NCBI GenBank assembly: GCA_900321665.1
Contig: ONWY01000028.1
Span: forward strand, 1-9,638
DNA: 9,638 nucleotides
From: an uncultured Eubacteriales bacterium
GTDB taxonomy: Bacteria; Bacillota; Clostridia; Oscillospirales; Acutalibacteraceae
Reading direction: 5' to 3'
A program made the position numbers and the translations under genes. The notes under the pieces were generated by a model. The model ran no database searches. It was not told where the DNA came from and saw only the letters and a list, made by a program, of their open reading frames with translations. Numbering within the stretch: position 1 is the first letter of the stretch; every line of letters starts with the position of its first letter. This document shows, one piece after another, positions 1-7,200 of this stretch.

Positions 1-1042
1 CGCAAGGTTAGAGTATAACCCGCCGTTTTTCATTAAGTACAATGTTGTGATTTCCTCGGCAATCGGCTTAATCGGTACCATCGTGATGTATTCCTTTGCC
101 CTCAGCTCCGGCGTATCGGTGGCGGATTACTATGCCTTTAATTCCGCTTACGGTATGCTTTCGGGCGCCTTTATGGCGATTGCCGAAATTGCGCTCTCCT
201 TCGCGCGCATCAAACCGATTATGGAAATGGCAAAGCCGCTTTTGGATGCGGAGCCGGAGGTGTCGGAGGGCAAGCAAATACTCACCCGCGTTTCGGGCAA
301 TATTGCTGTTGAAAACCTCTCTTTTCGCTATGATGAAAAGATGCCGAATGTGATTGACGGCTTGTCTTTCACCATCAAACCCGGGCAATATGTTGCCATT
401 GTCGGCAAAACCGGTTGCGGCAAATCCACACTCATGCGCCTGCTATTGGGCTTTGAAAAGCCCGATAAAGGCACTATTTATTATGACTCAAAGGATATTG
501 CCGACTTAGAGCTGCACTCGCTGAGAAGAAAAATCGGCGTGGTGATGCAAAACGGCAGCTTGTTTGCAGGCGATATTTATTCAAACATTGTCATCTCCGC
601 ACCGGAGCTGAGCTTGGATGAGGCTTGGGAGGCGGCAGAGCAGGCGGGCATTGCGGAGGATATTCGCAAAATGCCCATGGGCATGCACACGCTCATCTCC
701 GAAGGCGCCGGCGCTATCTCCGGCGGGCAAAAGCAGCGCATTATGATTGCCAGAGCCATTGCGCCCAAGCCCAAAATATTGATGCTCGATGAAGCAACCT
801 CCGCTTTAGATAATATCACGCAAAAGATTGTATCGGATTCATTGGATAAGCTGCACTGCACGCGCATTGTCATCGCGCACCGCTTATCGACCATCAAGCA
901 GTGCGACAGAATTATTGTCTTGGATAAAGGGCATATCATTGAGGATGGTACCTATGATGAGCTGATAGCGCAAAACGGCTATTTCGCGGAGCTTGTGGAA
1001 AGGCAACAGGTGGGCAGTACCAAGGCGCCTTCCCCACAGTGA
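1..1042 (+). CDS. ABC transporter permease/ATPase, NHLM-type peptide exporter (C-terminal part)
   Basis: This is the C-terminal 346 residues of a fused permease-ATPase that would use ATP to export a peptide across the cytoplasmic membrane. The frame is open to the left edge (first full codon at 2), so the GTG at 47 is not a real start. The first ~55 residues are hydrophobic and look like the last membrane helices. The nucleotide-binding domain follows: Walker A GKTGCGKST (404-430), ABC signature SGGQ (719-730), Walker B ILMLDE (776-793), then the H-loop IAHRLST. The stretch from 'LDEAWEAAEQAGIAEDIRKM' through 'PMGMHTLISEG' resembles, from memory, the second permease/ATPase of NHLM bacteriocin exporters, more than a lipid or drug flippase. 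The peptidase domain, if any, would lie outside the window. The ABC assignment is certain; the NHLM subtype is a family-resemblance call, supported by the leader-like small gene downstream. Confidence 0.9.
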   Translation, partial: ARLEYNPPFFIKYNVVISSAIGLIGTIVMYSFALSSGVSVADYYAFNSAYGMLSGAFMAIAEIALSFARIKPIMEMAKPLLDAEPEVSEGKQILTRVSGNIAVENLSFRYDEKMPNVIDGLSFTIKPGQYVAIVGKTGCGKSTLMRLLLGFEKPDKGTIYYDSKDIADLELHSLRRKIGVVMQNGSLFAGDIYSNIVISAPELSLDEAWEAAEQAGIAEDIRKMPMGMHTLISEGAGAISGGQKQRIMIARAIAPKPKILMLDEATSALDNITQKIVSDSLDKLHCTRIVIAHRLSTIKQCDRIIVLDKGHIIEDGTYDELIAQNGYFAELVERQQVGSTKAPSPQ

Positions 1043-1094
1043 GCACCGCATAGTGAGCTTTTTACACAAAACAGGAAAAATCTGTTAAAAAACA

Positions 1095-1123
1095 TTGTTT
1101 TGGCATATTTTATATGGTATATT
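1095..1123 (+). promoter_or_regulatory. Possible sigma-A promoter upstream of the small zinc-ribbon gene
   Basis: TTGTTT (1095-1100) and TATATT (1118-1123) are separated by 17 bp in an AT-rich stretch following the exporter gene. Transcription would start near 1130 and give a leader of about 180 nt before the preferred start codon at 1314. A perfect TATAAT also sits at 1128-1133, but it has no good -35 box at the right distance. The match is moderate, and AT-rich DNA produces such pairs by chance. Confidence 0.35.
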
Positions 1124-1141
1124 TATTTATAATAGGCGAAG

Positions 1142-1256
1142 CTTTGCATACACTGCAAGCAAAGTTGTTATGAATGATAACCAGGGGTTTTTATCAAATG
1201 CGCGTCAGGCGTCACGAGTGCGGCTTTTTCGGTTGCACAAACAACGATTTAAGGGG
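1142..1256 (+). other. Possible structured RNA leader with competing stems
   Basis: Several complementary segments cluster between the exporter and the small gene. GTTGTT (1164-1169) can pair with AACAAC (1240-1245), enclosing the rest. GTGCGGC (1218-1224) pairs with GTTGCAC (1232-1238) around a 7-nt loop. AACC (1179-1182) pairs with GGTT (1186-1189), extended by GAT/ATC across a bulge. An alternative hairpin, GTTAT (1167-1171) with ATAAC (1177-1181), would exclude both of the stems it overlaps. CTTTGC/GCAAAG adds a stem at 1142-1162. I do not recognise a known riboswitch class. Short stems like these can arise by chance, so this is a candidate only. Confidence 0.3.
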
Positions 1257-1313
1257 TTAACTTCTTGATGAAAGTCAACAGGTTACAGAATGAATTATGA
1301 AAGGATGAGAGCG

Positions 1314-1598
1314 ATGAAAGACGAAGAAAGAAAAGAATTAACAGAAGAAGAAGTAGACGGCATTGCTGCAGGCCGTGAAGTGAATTGGGTCGATGCCTTG
1401 AAAAATAGGGACAATAAGGATTGGGTCATTAACAATGCCGATCGCGTCATTCCGCCTATATATTGTTGCCCGAAATGCAGAAGCAGAAATGTGCATAACT
1501 ACGATTTGGGCAATGCATTTGTCATGCGTGTTCAGTGTCATGACTGCGACTACTATGGCGAAAGAGGCGCCATTTCCGAAACAGAAATAAAGTATTAG
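1314..1598 (+). CDS. Small zinc-ribbon-like protein with double-glycine-type leader, possible exported peptide precursor
   Basis: I do not recognise a named family. The 94-residue product has an acidic N-terminus, KELTEEEVDGIAAG (residues 7-20), like the ELxxEELxxVAGG end of NHLP/Nif11-type and double-glycine leaders. The remainder carries CCPKC (C51, C52, C55) and CHDC (C75, C78), the spacing of a four-cysteine zinc ribbon, with C51 extra. In-frame ATGs also lie at 1290 and 1305. I chose 1314 because GAAAGG (1299-1304) lies about 9 nt before it. Cleavage after G20 would leave a 74-residue, five-cysteine product. Position next to an NHLM-like exporter supports a secreted or modified peptide. 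The alternative is an ordinary cytosolic zinc-ribbon protein whose N-terminus resembles a leader by chance. No modification enzyme is visible. The gene looks more A-rich than the pyr genes. Gene reality is likely; the precursor role is inference. Confidence 0.72.
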   Translation: MKDEERKELTEEEVDGIAAGREVNWVDALKNRDNKDWVINNADRVIPPIYCCPKCRSRNVHNYDLGNAFVMRVQCHDCDYYGERGAISETEIKY

Positions 1599-1631
1599 TG
1601 CTACGCTCTAATATGTTTTTGTTATGACTTG

Positions 1632-1651
1632 TGTTGCCGCATGCGGCAACA
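1632..1651. repeat. 20-bp perfect palindrome
   Basis: TGTTGCCGCA (1632-1641) is followed directly by its exact reverse complement. As RNA it gives an 8-bp stem with a CATG loop. No T-tract follows on either strand, so it is not a typical Rho-independent terminator. It lies 34 bp after the small gene's stop and could be an operator for a dimeric protein, a transcript-stabilising hairpin or a dispersed repeat. Confidence 0.6.
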
Positions 1652-1689
1652 TGCAGATTCGAGTGAAAGTGTAAGATATACGCTATTTC

Positions 1690-1727
1690 TATGCCATGGT
1701 GCAAAACCATGGCATATGCTTTTTTTT
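1690..1727 (+). terminator. Rho-independent terminator after the small zinc-ribbon gene
   Basis: An 11-bp perfect stem is formed by ATGCCATGGT (1691-1700) and ACCATGGCAT (1706-1715), plus the pair T1690-A1716, around a GCAAA loop. Eight T residues follow (1720-1727), three nucleotides after the stem. It would end the transcript of the small gene and separate it from the pyr operon promoter about 70 bp downstream. Confidence 0.85.
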
Positions 1728-1763
1728 GCGCGCAAGCGCGGTGCTGCTTTAAAACAGAATGTG

Positions 1764-1804
1764 TTTTGTGTACAAATTTGTGTATATTGTATATTGACAC
1801 AAAA
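1764..1804. promoter_or_regulatory. Putative operator: repeated TTTGTGT elements around the pyr promoter -35 box
   Basis: TTTGTGTA occurs twice in direct orientation (1765-1772 and 1777-1784), 12 bp apart start to start. The inverted form ACACAAA lies at 1797-1803 and overlaps the last bases of the -35 box. TTTGT and ACAAA also form a small dyad at 1765-1776. The arrangement fits a regulator site that would block or help RNA polymerase. The binding protein is unknown, and AT-rich promoter DNA can show such repeats by chance. Confidence 0.4.
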
Positions 1805-1822
1805 TTCGATTTATAATATAAT
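1794..1822 (+). promoter_or_regulatory. Consensus sigma-A promoter of the pyr operon
   Basis: TTGACA (1794-1799), a 17-bp spacer and TATAAT (1817-1822) match the housekeeping consensus at all twelve positions. The expected start falls around 1828-1830, within CCC, giving a leader of only about 17-19 nt before the pyrC ATG at 1847. GAGAGG (1831-1836) within that leader is the ribosome binding site. No space remains for a PyrR-binding loop or attenuator. Confidence 0.9.
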
Positions 1823-1846
1823 AAACACCCGAGAGGTAGAGCGCGT

Positions 1847-3118
1847 ATGACTATAGTAATCAAAAACGCTCTCGTATTTTCGGGAGTTGACTTTCAAAAG
1901 AAAGACATTTTAATTCAAGACGGAAAGATAGACACTGTCGGTATCTCCATTCCCTGTGATGGGGTTGATAGTGTTTTTTTTGCGGATGGAAAGTATTTGA
2001 TTCCGGGCTTCGTTGATGTGCATGTACATCTTCGCGAGCCCGGTTTTTCTTATAAAGAAACCATTCGCACGGGGACATTGGCTGCCGCAAGCGCGGGCTA
2101 TACCGCCGTGTGCCCGATGCCGAACCTTAACCCGCCGCCCGACAGCGCGCAGCACCTGAAGGCGCAAACGGATATCATTAAGCGCGATGCCGTGATTGGG
2201 GTGTATCCCTTTGCCACCATCACCAAGGGCAGAACCGGCAGGGGAGAGCTTGTCGATTTTGAAAGCATGCAGGATACCGCCATCGGCTTTTCCGATGACG
2301 GCTGCGGTGTGCAGGAGGAGGCGGATATGAAAAAAGCCATGGCGGAATGTGCGCGCCTGGGAAAAATTATTTCCGCTCACTGCGAGGTAAACGAGCTGCT
2401 GCGCGGCGGCTATATTCACGAGGGCGAGTATGCCCGCGAGCATGGGCACCGCGGCATCTGCTCCGAGAGCGAGTGGGCGCAGATTGAGCGCGACTGCCGC
2501 CTTGCCGAGCAAACGGGCTGCCGCTACCATGTGTGCCATATTTCTACCAAGGAAAGCGTGGAAATCATCCGTCAGGCAAAGCGGCGCGGTGTGAAGGTTA
2601 CCTGCGAAACAGCGCCGCACTACTTAACCCTATGCGATATGGATTTGCAGGAGGACGGGCGCTTTAAGATGAACCCGCCCCTGCGCGCGAAAGAGGATAA
2701 GGCCGCCTTAATAGCAGGCGTGCTTGACGGCACGGTCGATGTGATTGCCACCGACCACGCGCCCCACAGCGCCGCGGAAAAGGCGAAGGGGCTTGCCGGC
2801 TCCGCGATGGGCATTGTCGGCTTGGAAACCGCGTTTCCCGTGCTCTACACCAAGCTTGTGAAAACAGGCGTTATGACTTTAGAAAAGCTAATCGAGATGA
2901 TGGCGGTGCGCCCGCGTGAAATCTTCGGGCTGCCCGGCGGCAAAATCGCTCAGGGAGAAGCCGCGGATTTGGCGCTTCTCGATTTGAATAAAAAATGGAC
3001 GGTACAACCCGAGAAATTCCTCTCTAAGGGGCGCGCTACGCCCTTTGAGGGATGGGAAGTTTACGGAAAAAATGTGTTAACGATATGCAAAGGAGAGGTT
3101 GTTTATGAAGCCCTTTGA
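1847..3118 (+). CDS. pyrC: Dihydroorotase, class I
   Basis: The enzyme reversibly cyclises N-carbamoyl-L-aspartate to dihydroorotate, the third step of UMP synthesis, in the cytosol. The 423-residue length fits the class I (long, Gram-positive type) amidohydrolase family. Metal-site motifs are all present: DVHVHLREPG with H59 and H61, the FSDDG segment with D150/D151 (a bridging aspartate in this class), H178 in SAHCE, H231 in CHIST, and the catalytic aspartate D303 in ATDHAPH. NPPLR (276-280) is a conserved substrate-loop segment. The ATG at 1847 follows a GAGAGG ribosome binding site and lies just downstream of a consensus promoter, so pyrC is the first gene of the operon. Its 3' end overlaps carA by 14 bp. 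All key residues are intact and I see nothing damaged. Confidence 0.97.
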   Translation: MTIVIKNALVFSGVDFQKKDILIQDGKIDTVGISIPCDGVDSVFFADGKYLIPGFVDVHVHLREPGFSYKETIRTGTLAAASAGYTAVCPMPNLNPPPDSAQHLKAQTDIIKRDAVIGVYPFATITKGRTGRGELVDFESMQDTAIGFSDDGCGVQEEADMKKAMAECARLGKIISAHCEVNELLRGGYIHEGEYAREHGHRGICSESEWAQIERDCRLAEQTGCRYHVCHISTKESVEIIRQAKRRGVKVTCETAPHYLTLCDMDLQEDGRFKMNPPLRAKEDKAALIAGVLDGTVDVIATDHAPHSAAEKAKGLAGSAMGIVGLETAFPVLYTKLVKTGVMTLEKLIEMMAVRPREIFGLPGGKIAQGEAADLALLDLNKKWTVQPEKFLSKGRATPFEGWEVYGKNVLTICKGEVVYEAL

Positions 3119-4202
3119 TAGAAAAATCATACTTGAAAACGGCAAGGAATTTTACGGCTATGGCTTCGGTGCGGACAAAACCGCGATTAACGAGCTCGTT
3201 TTCAATACCTCCATGGTCGGGTACCAGGAAATCATTTCCGACCCGTCTTACACAGACCAAATGGTGTGCATGACCTACCCGCTGATTGGCAATTACGGCG
3301 TGTGCGATGAGGATTATGAAACCCGTGTGCCGACAATGGGCGGGCTGATTGTCAGGGAGTATAACGACCTGCCCTCCAATTTCCGCTACACCAAAACCCT
3401 TTCGGAGGTGCTCGATGAATACGATATCCCCGGCATCAGCGGCATTGATACGCGCATGCTCACCCGCATTATCCGCGACGAGGGCAGTCAAAAGGTCATG
3501 ATTTGTCATGCCGATATGCCGTATAACAAGGCGCTGAATATGCTCTTGGATTATAAAATACCGACAGATATGGTCAGTCGGGTTTCCTGCAAAAAGCGCT
3601 GGTACTCCCGCACACCGAATCATCGCTACGATGTGGTTGCCATTGATTGCGGCATTAAAATGAACATCGTGCGCATGCTCAATAAAAAGGGCTGTAATGT
3701 AACGGTGGTGCCGTACCATACCACCGCCCAGGAGATTTTGAATATGCGCCCCGACGGGCTCTTTCTCTCCAACGGCCCCGGCAACCCGGAGGATGTCACC
3801 CCCGTTATCGAGGTGGTGAAGGCGCTCAAAGGCAAGCTGCCGATTTTCGGCATCTGCCTCGGGCATCAGATGATTTCCTTAGCGCTCGGCGCCAAAACCT
3901 TTAAAATGAAATTCGGTCACCGCGGCGGCAATCACCCGGTGATGAACCTCGAAACCGGCAAGATTGAAATCACCTCGCAAAACCATTCCTACGCGGTGAG
4001 TGTGGATTCCCTCGAGGGAACCGAGCTGGCACTGACCCATAAAAACCTGTTAGATAATACGGCGGAGGGTGTTGAGTCCAAGGAAAACAAGCTCTACTCG
4101 GTACAGTACCACCCCGAGAGCGCGCCCGGTCCGCAGGACAGCGCCTATTTATTTGATAAATTTATCGACCTGATGAGAGAGGAGGCGGAGAAGCATGCCT
4201 AA
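3105..4202 (+). CDS. carA: Carbamoyl-phosphate synthase small (glutaminase) subunit
   Basis: The subunit hydrolyses glutamine and channels ammonia to CarB for carbamoyl phosphate synthesis, feeding both pyrimidine and arginine pathways. The 365-residue product has the N-terminal CPSase small-subunit domain (about 1-155; FNTSMVGYQE at 33-42). A class I glutamine amidotransferase domain follows from about residue 175. The nucleophile C251 lies in GICLGHQ, and H336 and E338 in QYHPE complete the triad. LSNGPGNPED (221-230) is the conserved oxyanion-loop region. I prefer the ATG at 3105 over the TTG at 3099 because AAGGAGAGG (3090-3098) sits 6-7 nt before it. The gene overlaps pyrC by 14 bp and carB by 8 bp, suggesting translational coupling and matched amounts of the two subunits. 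Confidence 0.97.
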   Translation: MKPFDRKIILENGKEFYGYGFGADKTAINELVFNTSMVGYQEIISDPSYTDQMVCMTYPLIGNYGVCDEDYETRVPTMGGLIVREYNDLPSNFRYTKTLSEVLDEYDIPGISGIDTRMLTRIIRDEGSQKVMICHADMPYNKALNMLLDYKIPTDMVSRVSCKKRWYSRTPNHRYDVVAIDCGIKMNIVRMLNKKGCNVTVVPYHTTAQEILNMRPDGLFLSNGPGNPEDVTPVIEVVKALKGKLPIFGICLGHQMISLALGAKTFKMKFGHRGGNHPVMNLETGKIEITSQNHSYAVSVDSLEGTELALTHKNLLDNTAEGVESKENKLYSVQYHPESAPGPQDSAYLFDKFIDLMREEAEKHA

Positions 4203-7200
4203 AAGAGAAGATATTCACAAGATTATGGTCATCGGCTCCGGCCCCATTGTGATTGGTCAGGCAGCGGAGTTTGACTACTCGGGCACCCAAGCGTGCTTAG
4301 CGCTGCGCGAGGAGGGCTACGAGGTGGTTCTCATCAACTCCAATCCCGCTACGATTATGACAGATACCGATATTGCCGATAAGGTCTATATGGAGCCGCT
4401 GACGCTCGAGTATGTGGCGCGTATCATCCGCCACGAGCGCCCCGATGCGATTTTGCCCTCCCTCGGCGGGCAGACAGGCTTAAACCTTGCCGTGCAGCTT
4501 GCGAAGAAGGGCGTTTTGCAGGAGTGTGATGTGGAAATCCTCGGCACCTCCTTTGAAGCGATTGAGCGCGCGGAGGACAGAGAGCTTTTTAAGGACTTGT
4601 GCGAAAGCCTCGGCGAGCCGGTGCTCCCCTCGGAAATTGCGAATAATATGGAGGAGGGCTTAAAGGCGGCAGAGGCAATCGGCTACCCTGTGGTGCTGCG
4701 CCCGGCATTTACACTCGGCGGCACGGGCGGCGGCTTTGCCGATAACGAGCAAGAGTGCACCGAGCTGTTAAAAAATGCGCTCGCGCTCTCTCCCGTTCAC
4801 CAGGTCTTAGTGGAAAAATCCATCAAGGGCTACAAGGAAATTGAATATGAGGTGATGCGCGATGCCAACGATACCGCCATCACCATCTGTAATATGGAAA
4901 ACATTGACCCTGTCGGCGTGCATACGGGCGACAGCGTGGTCGTGGCGCCCTCTCAAACGCTGACCAATAAGGAATACCACATGCTGCGCGATTCCGCGCT
5001 GCGCATCATTCGCGCGCTGCAAATCGAGGGCGGCTGCAATGTGCAGTTTGCGCTTGACCCGCACTCCTTCTCCTACTACCTGATTGAGGTGAACCCGCGC
5101 GTGTCGCGCTCCTCGGCGCTTGCCTCCAAAGCTTCGGGCTACCCGATTGCGCGCGTGAGCGCCAAAATCTCTGTGGGCATGCGCCTTGATGAGATTCAAA
5201 TTGCCAATACGCCTGCCTCCTTTGAGCCGACGCTCGATTATGTGGTGAGCAAGATTGCGCGCTTCCCGTTTGATAAATTTGCGGATGCAAATAATACCCT
5301 CAATACCCAAATGAAGGCAACGGGTGAGGTAATGGCAATCGGCAGAACGATGGAGGAAAGCCTGCTCAAGGCAATCCGCTCGCTCGAAACAGGTGTTTGC
5401 CACCTGTATGATAAAAAGTTTGATGAGTATACCGCCGAGGCGCTGCTCGAGTATATCCGCACGGGCACAGACGACCGCCTGTTTGCCATCGCGCAGCTCA
5501 TTCGCCTTGGCGTGGATTTACTGCATATTTACAATGCCACCAAAATTGATATGTTTTTCCTCGACAAGTTTAAAAACATTGTCGATTTTGAAGCGGTGCT
5601 CAGGGAAAACAAAAACGACCTTGCGGTGTTGCAGGATGCCAAGCGCTTAGGCATTTCGGACAAATATATCGGCAGCTGTTGGGGCTTGAGCGAGGCGGAG
5701 GTTTTTGCCCTGCGCAAGGCAAATGCCATCTTCCCCGTGTATAAAATGATTGATACCTGCGCTTCGGAGTTTGATTCCTATGTGCCGTATTTCTACTCCA
5801 GCTACGAGCAGGAAAATGAAAGTATCGTATCGGATAAAAAGAAGATTATCGTGCTCGGCTCGGGTCCGATTCGTATCGGGCAGGGTGTGGAGTTTGATTA
5901 TTCCACTGTCCATGCCATTTGGTCGATTCGCGAGGCGGGCTATGAGGCAATTATTATCAACAACAATCCCGAAACCGTCTCCACCGATTACACTACCTCG
6001 GACAAGCTCTATTTCGAGCCGCTCACCGTGGAGGATGTGATGAATATTATCGAGCTCGAAAAGCCGCTCGGTATCGTCGTTTCCCTCGGCGGGCAGACGG
6101 CGATTAACCTCGCCCCGCCGCTTGACGCGCTCGGTGTGCCGATTATCGGTACCGATGTAGCCGCGATTGACCGCGCGGAAAACCGCGATTCCTTTGAAAA
6201 GGTAATGGAAGCTCTCGGCATTCCGCAACCCAAGGGGCAGGCGGTAACGGATATTGAAGAGGGTGTTAAGGTTGCCGAAAGCATCGGCTACCCTGTTTTG
6301 GTGCGCCCCTCCTTCGTGCTCGGCGGGCGCGCGATGCAGATTGTCGCAAGCGAAGAGAGCCTGCGCCATTACCTGCAAACCGCGGTGGAAATCAATACCG
6401 AGCAGCCCGTCCTTGTGGATAAATACATCATGGGGCGCGAGCTGGAGGTTGATGCGATTTGCGACGGTGAGGATGTGTTTATTCCCGGGATTATGGAGCA
6501 CGTCGAGCGCACGGGTGTGCACTCGGGCGACAGTATCTCCGTGTACCCGACTTTCTCCGTATCGCAAGAGGTGAAGGATAAAATTATTGATTATACCGTG
6601 CGGCTGGGCAAAGCCATCGGCATTATCGGCTTGTATAACATCCAATTTATCGCCGATGACAAGGACGATGTGTATGTCATTGAGGTCAACCCGCGTTCCT
6701 CGCGCACGGTGCCCTTCCTCAGTAAGGCAACCTCCTTCCCGATGGCGCATATCGCTACCCGGGTTATTTTAGGGCACTCCTTGAAGGAGCAGGGCTATAC
6801 CGAGGTATACCCAAAGGAAAAGCAGCGCTGGTATGTAAAGGCGCCCGCCTTCTCCTTCAGCAAGCTAAAGGGCATGGATACCTACTTATCGCCGGAAATG
6901 AAGTCCACAGGCGAAGCCATCGGCTACGACCGCAGCCTGACAAGAGCGCTGTATAAAGCCATTCAGGCAAGCGGTATGAATGTGGCAAACTACGGCACGG
7001 TGCTTGCCACGATTGCCGATGCGGATAAGCCCAAGGCGCTGCCGCTCATTCGCCGCTTTTATAACCTCGGCTTTAATATTGAAGCCACCGGCGGCACGGC
7101 AAAGTACCTGAAAGAGCACGGCATTCGCACCCGCGTGCGCCGCAAGCTGACTGCCGACGGCAGTGATGAAATTCTGCAGGCGCTGCGCCAAGGGCATATC

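Noticed and set aside
47..1042. GTG at 47 as the start of the ABC transporter gene
   Set aside because: The same frame is open to the left edge and encodes plausible permease sequence before it. The gene is truncated by the window.
1070..1096. AACAG/CTGTT hairpin after the ABC gene as a terminator
   Set aside because: The stem is 5 bp, AT-rich and followed by A residues, not T, on the + strand. It is too weak to call.
1723..1741. GC-rich CGCG/CGCG hairpin after the terminator
   Set aside because: The stem is only 4-5 bp with no T-tract, and is probably incidental.
1629..1850. 73-residue ORF on the + strand from a TTG codon
   Set aside because: It runs through the palindrome, the terminator and the consensus pyr promoter, has no ribosome binding site and no recognisable protein features.
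1522..1863. 113-residue ORF on the - strand
   Set aside because: It lies antisense to the small gene's end, terminator and promoter, with low-complexity composition and no supporting signals.
3099..3104. TTG at 3099 as the carA start
   Set aside because: The ATG at 3105 has better spacing from AAGGAGAGG and gives the usual N-terminus.
5647..6750. Long - strand ORF of 367 codons opposite carB (similarly 3036-3866 opposite carA)
   Set aside because: Both mirror strongly conserved coding sequence on the + strand. Long antisense frames are expected in GC-biased genes, and the translations resemble no protein family.
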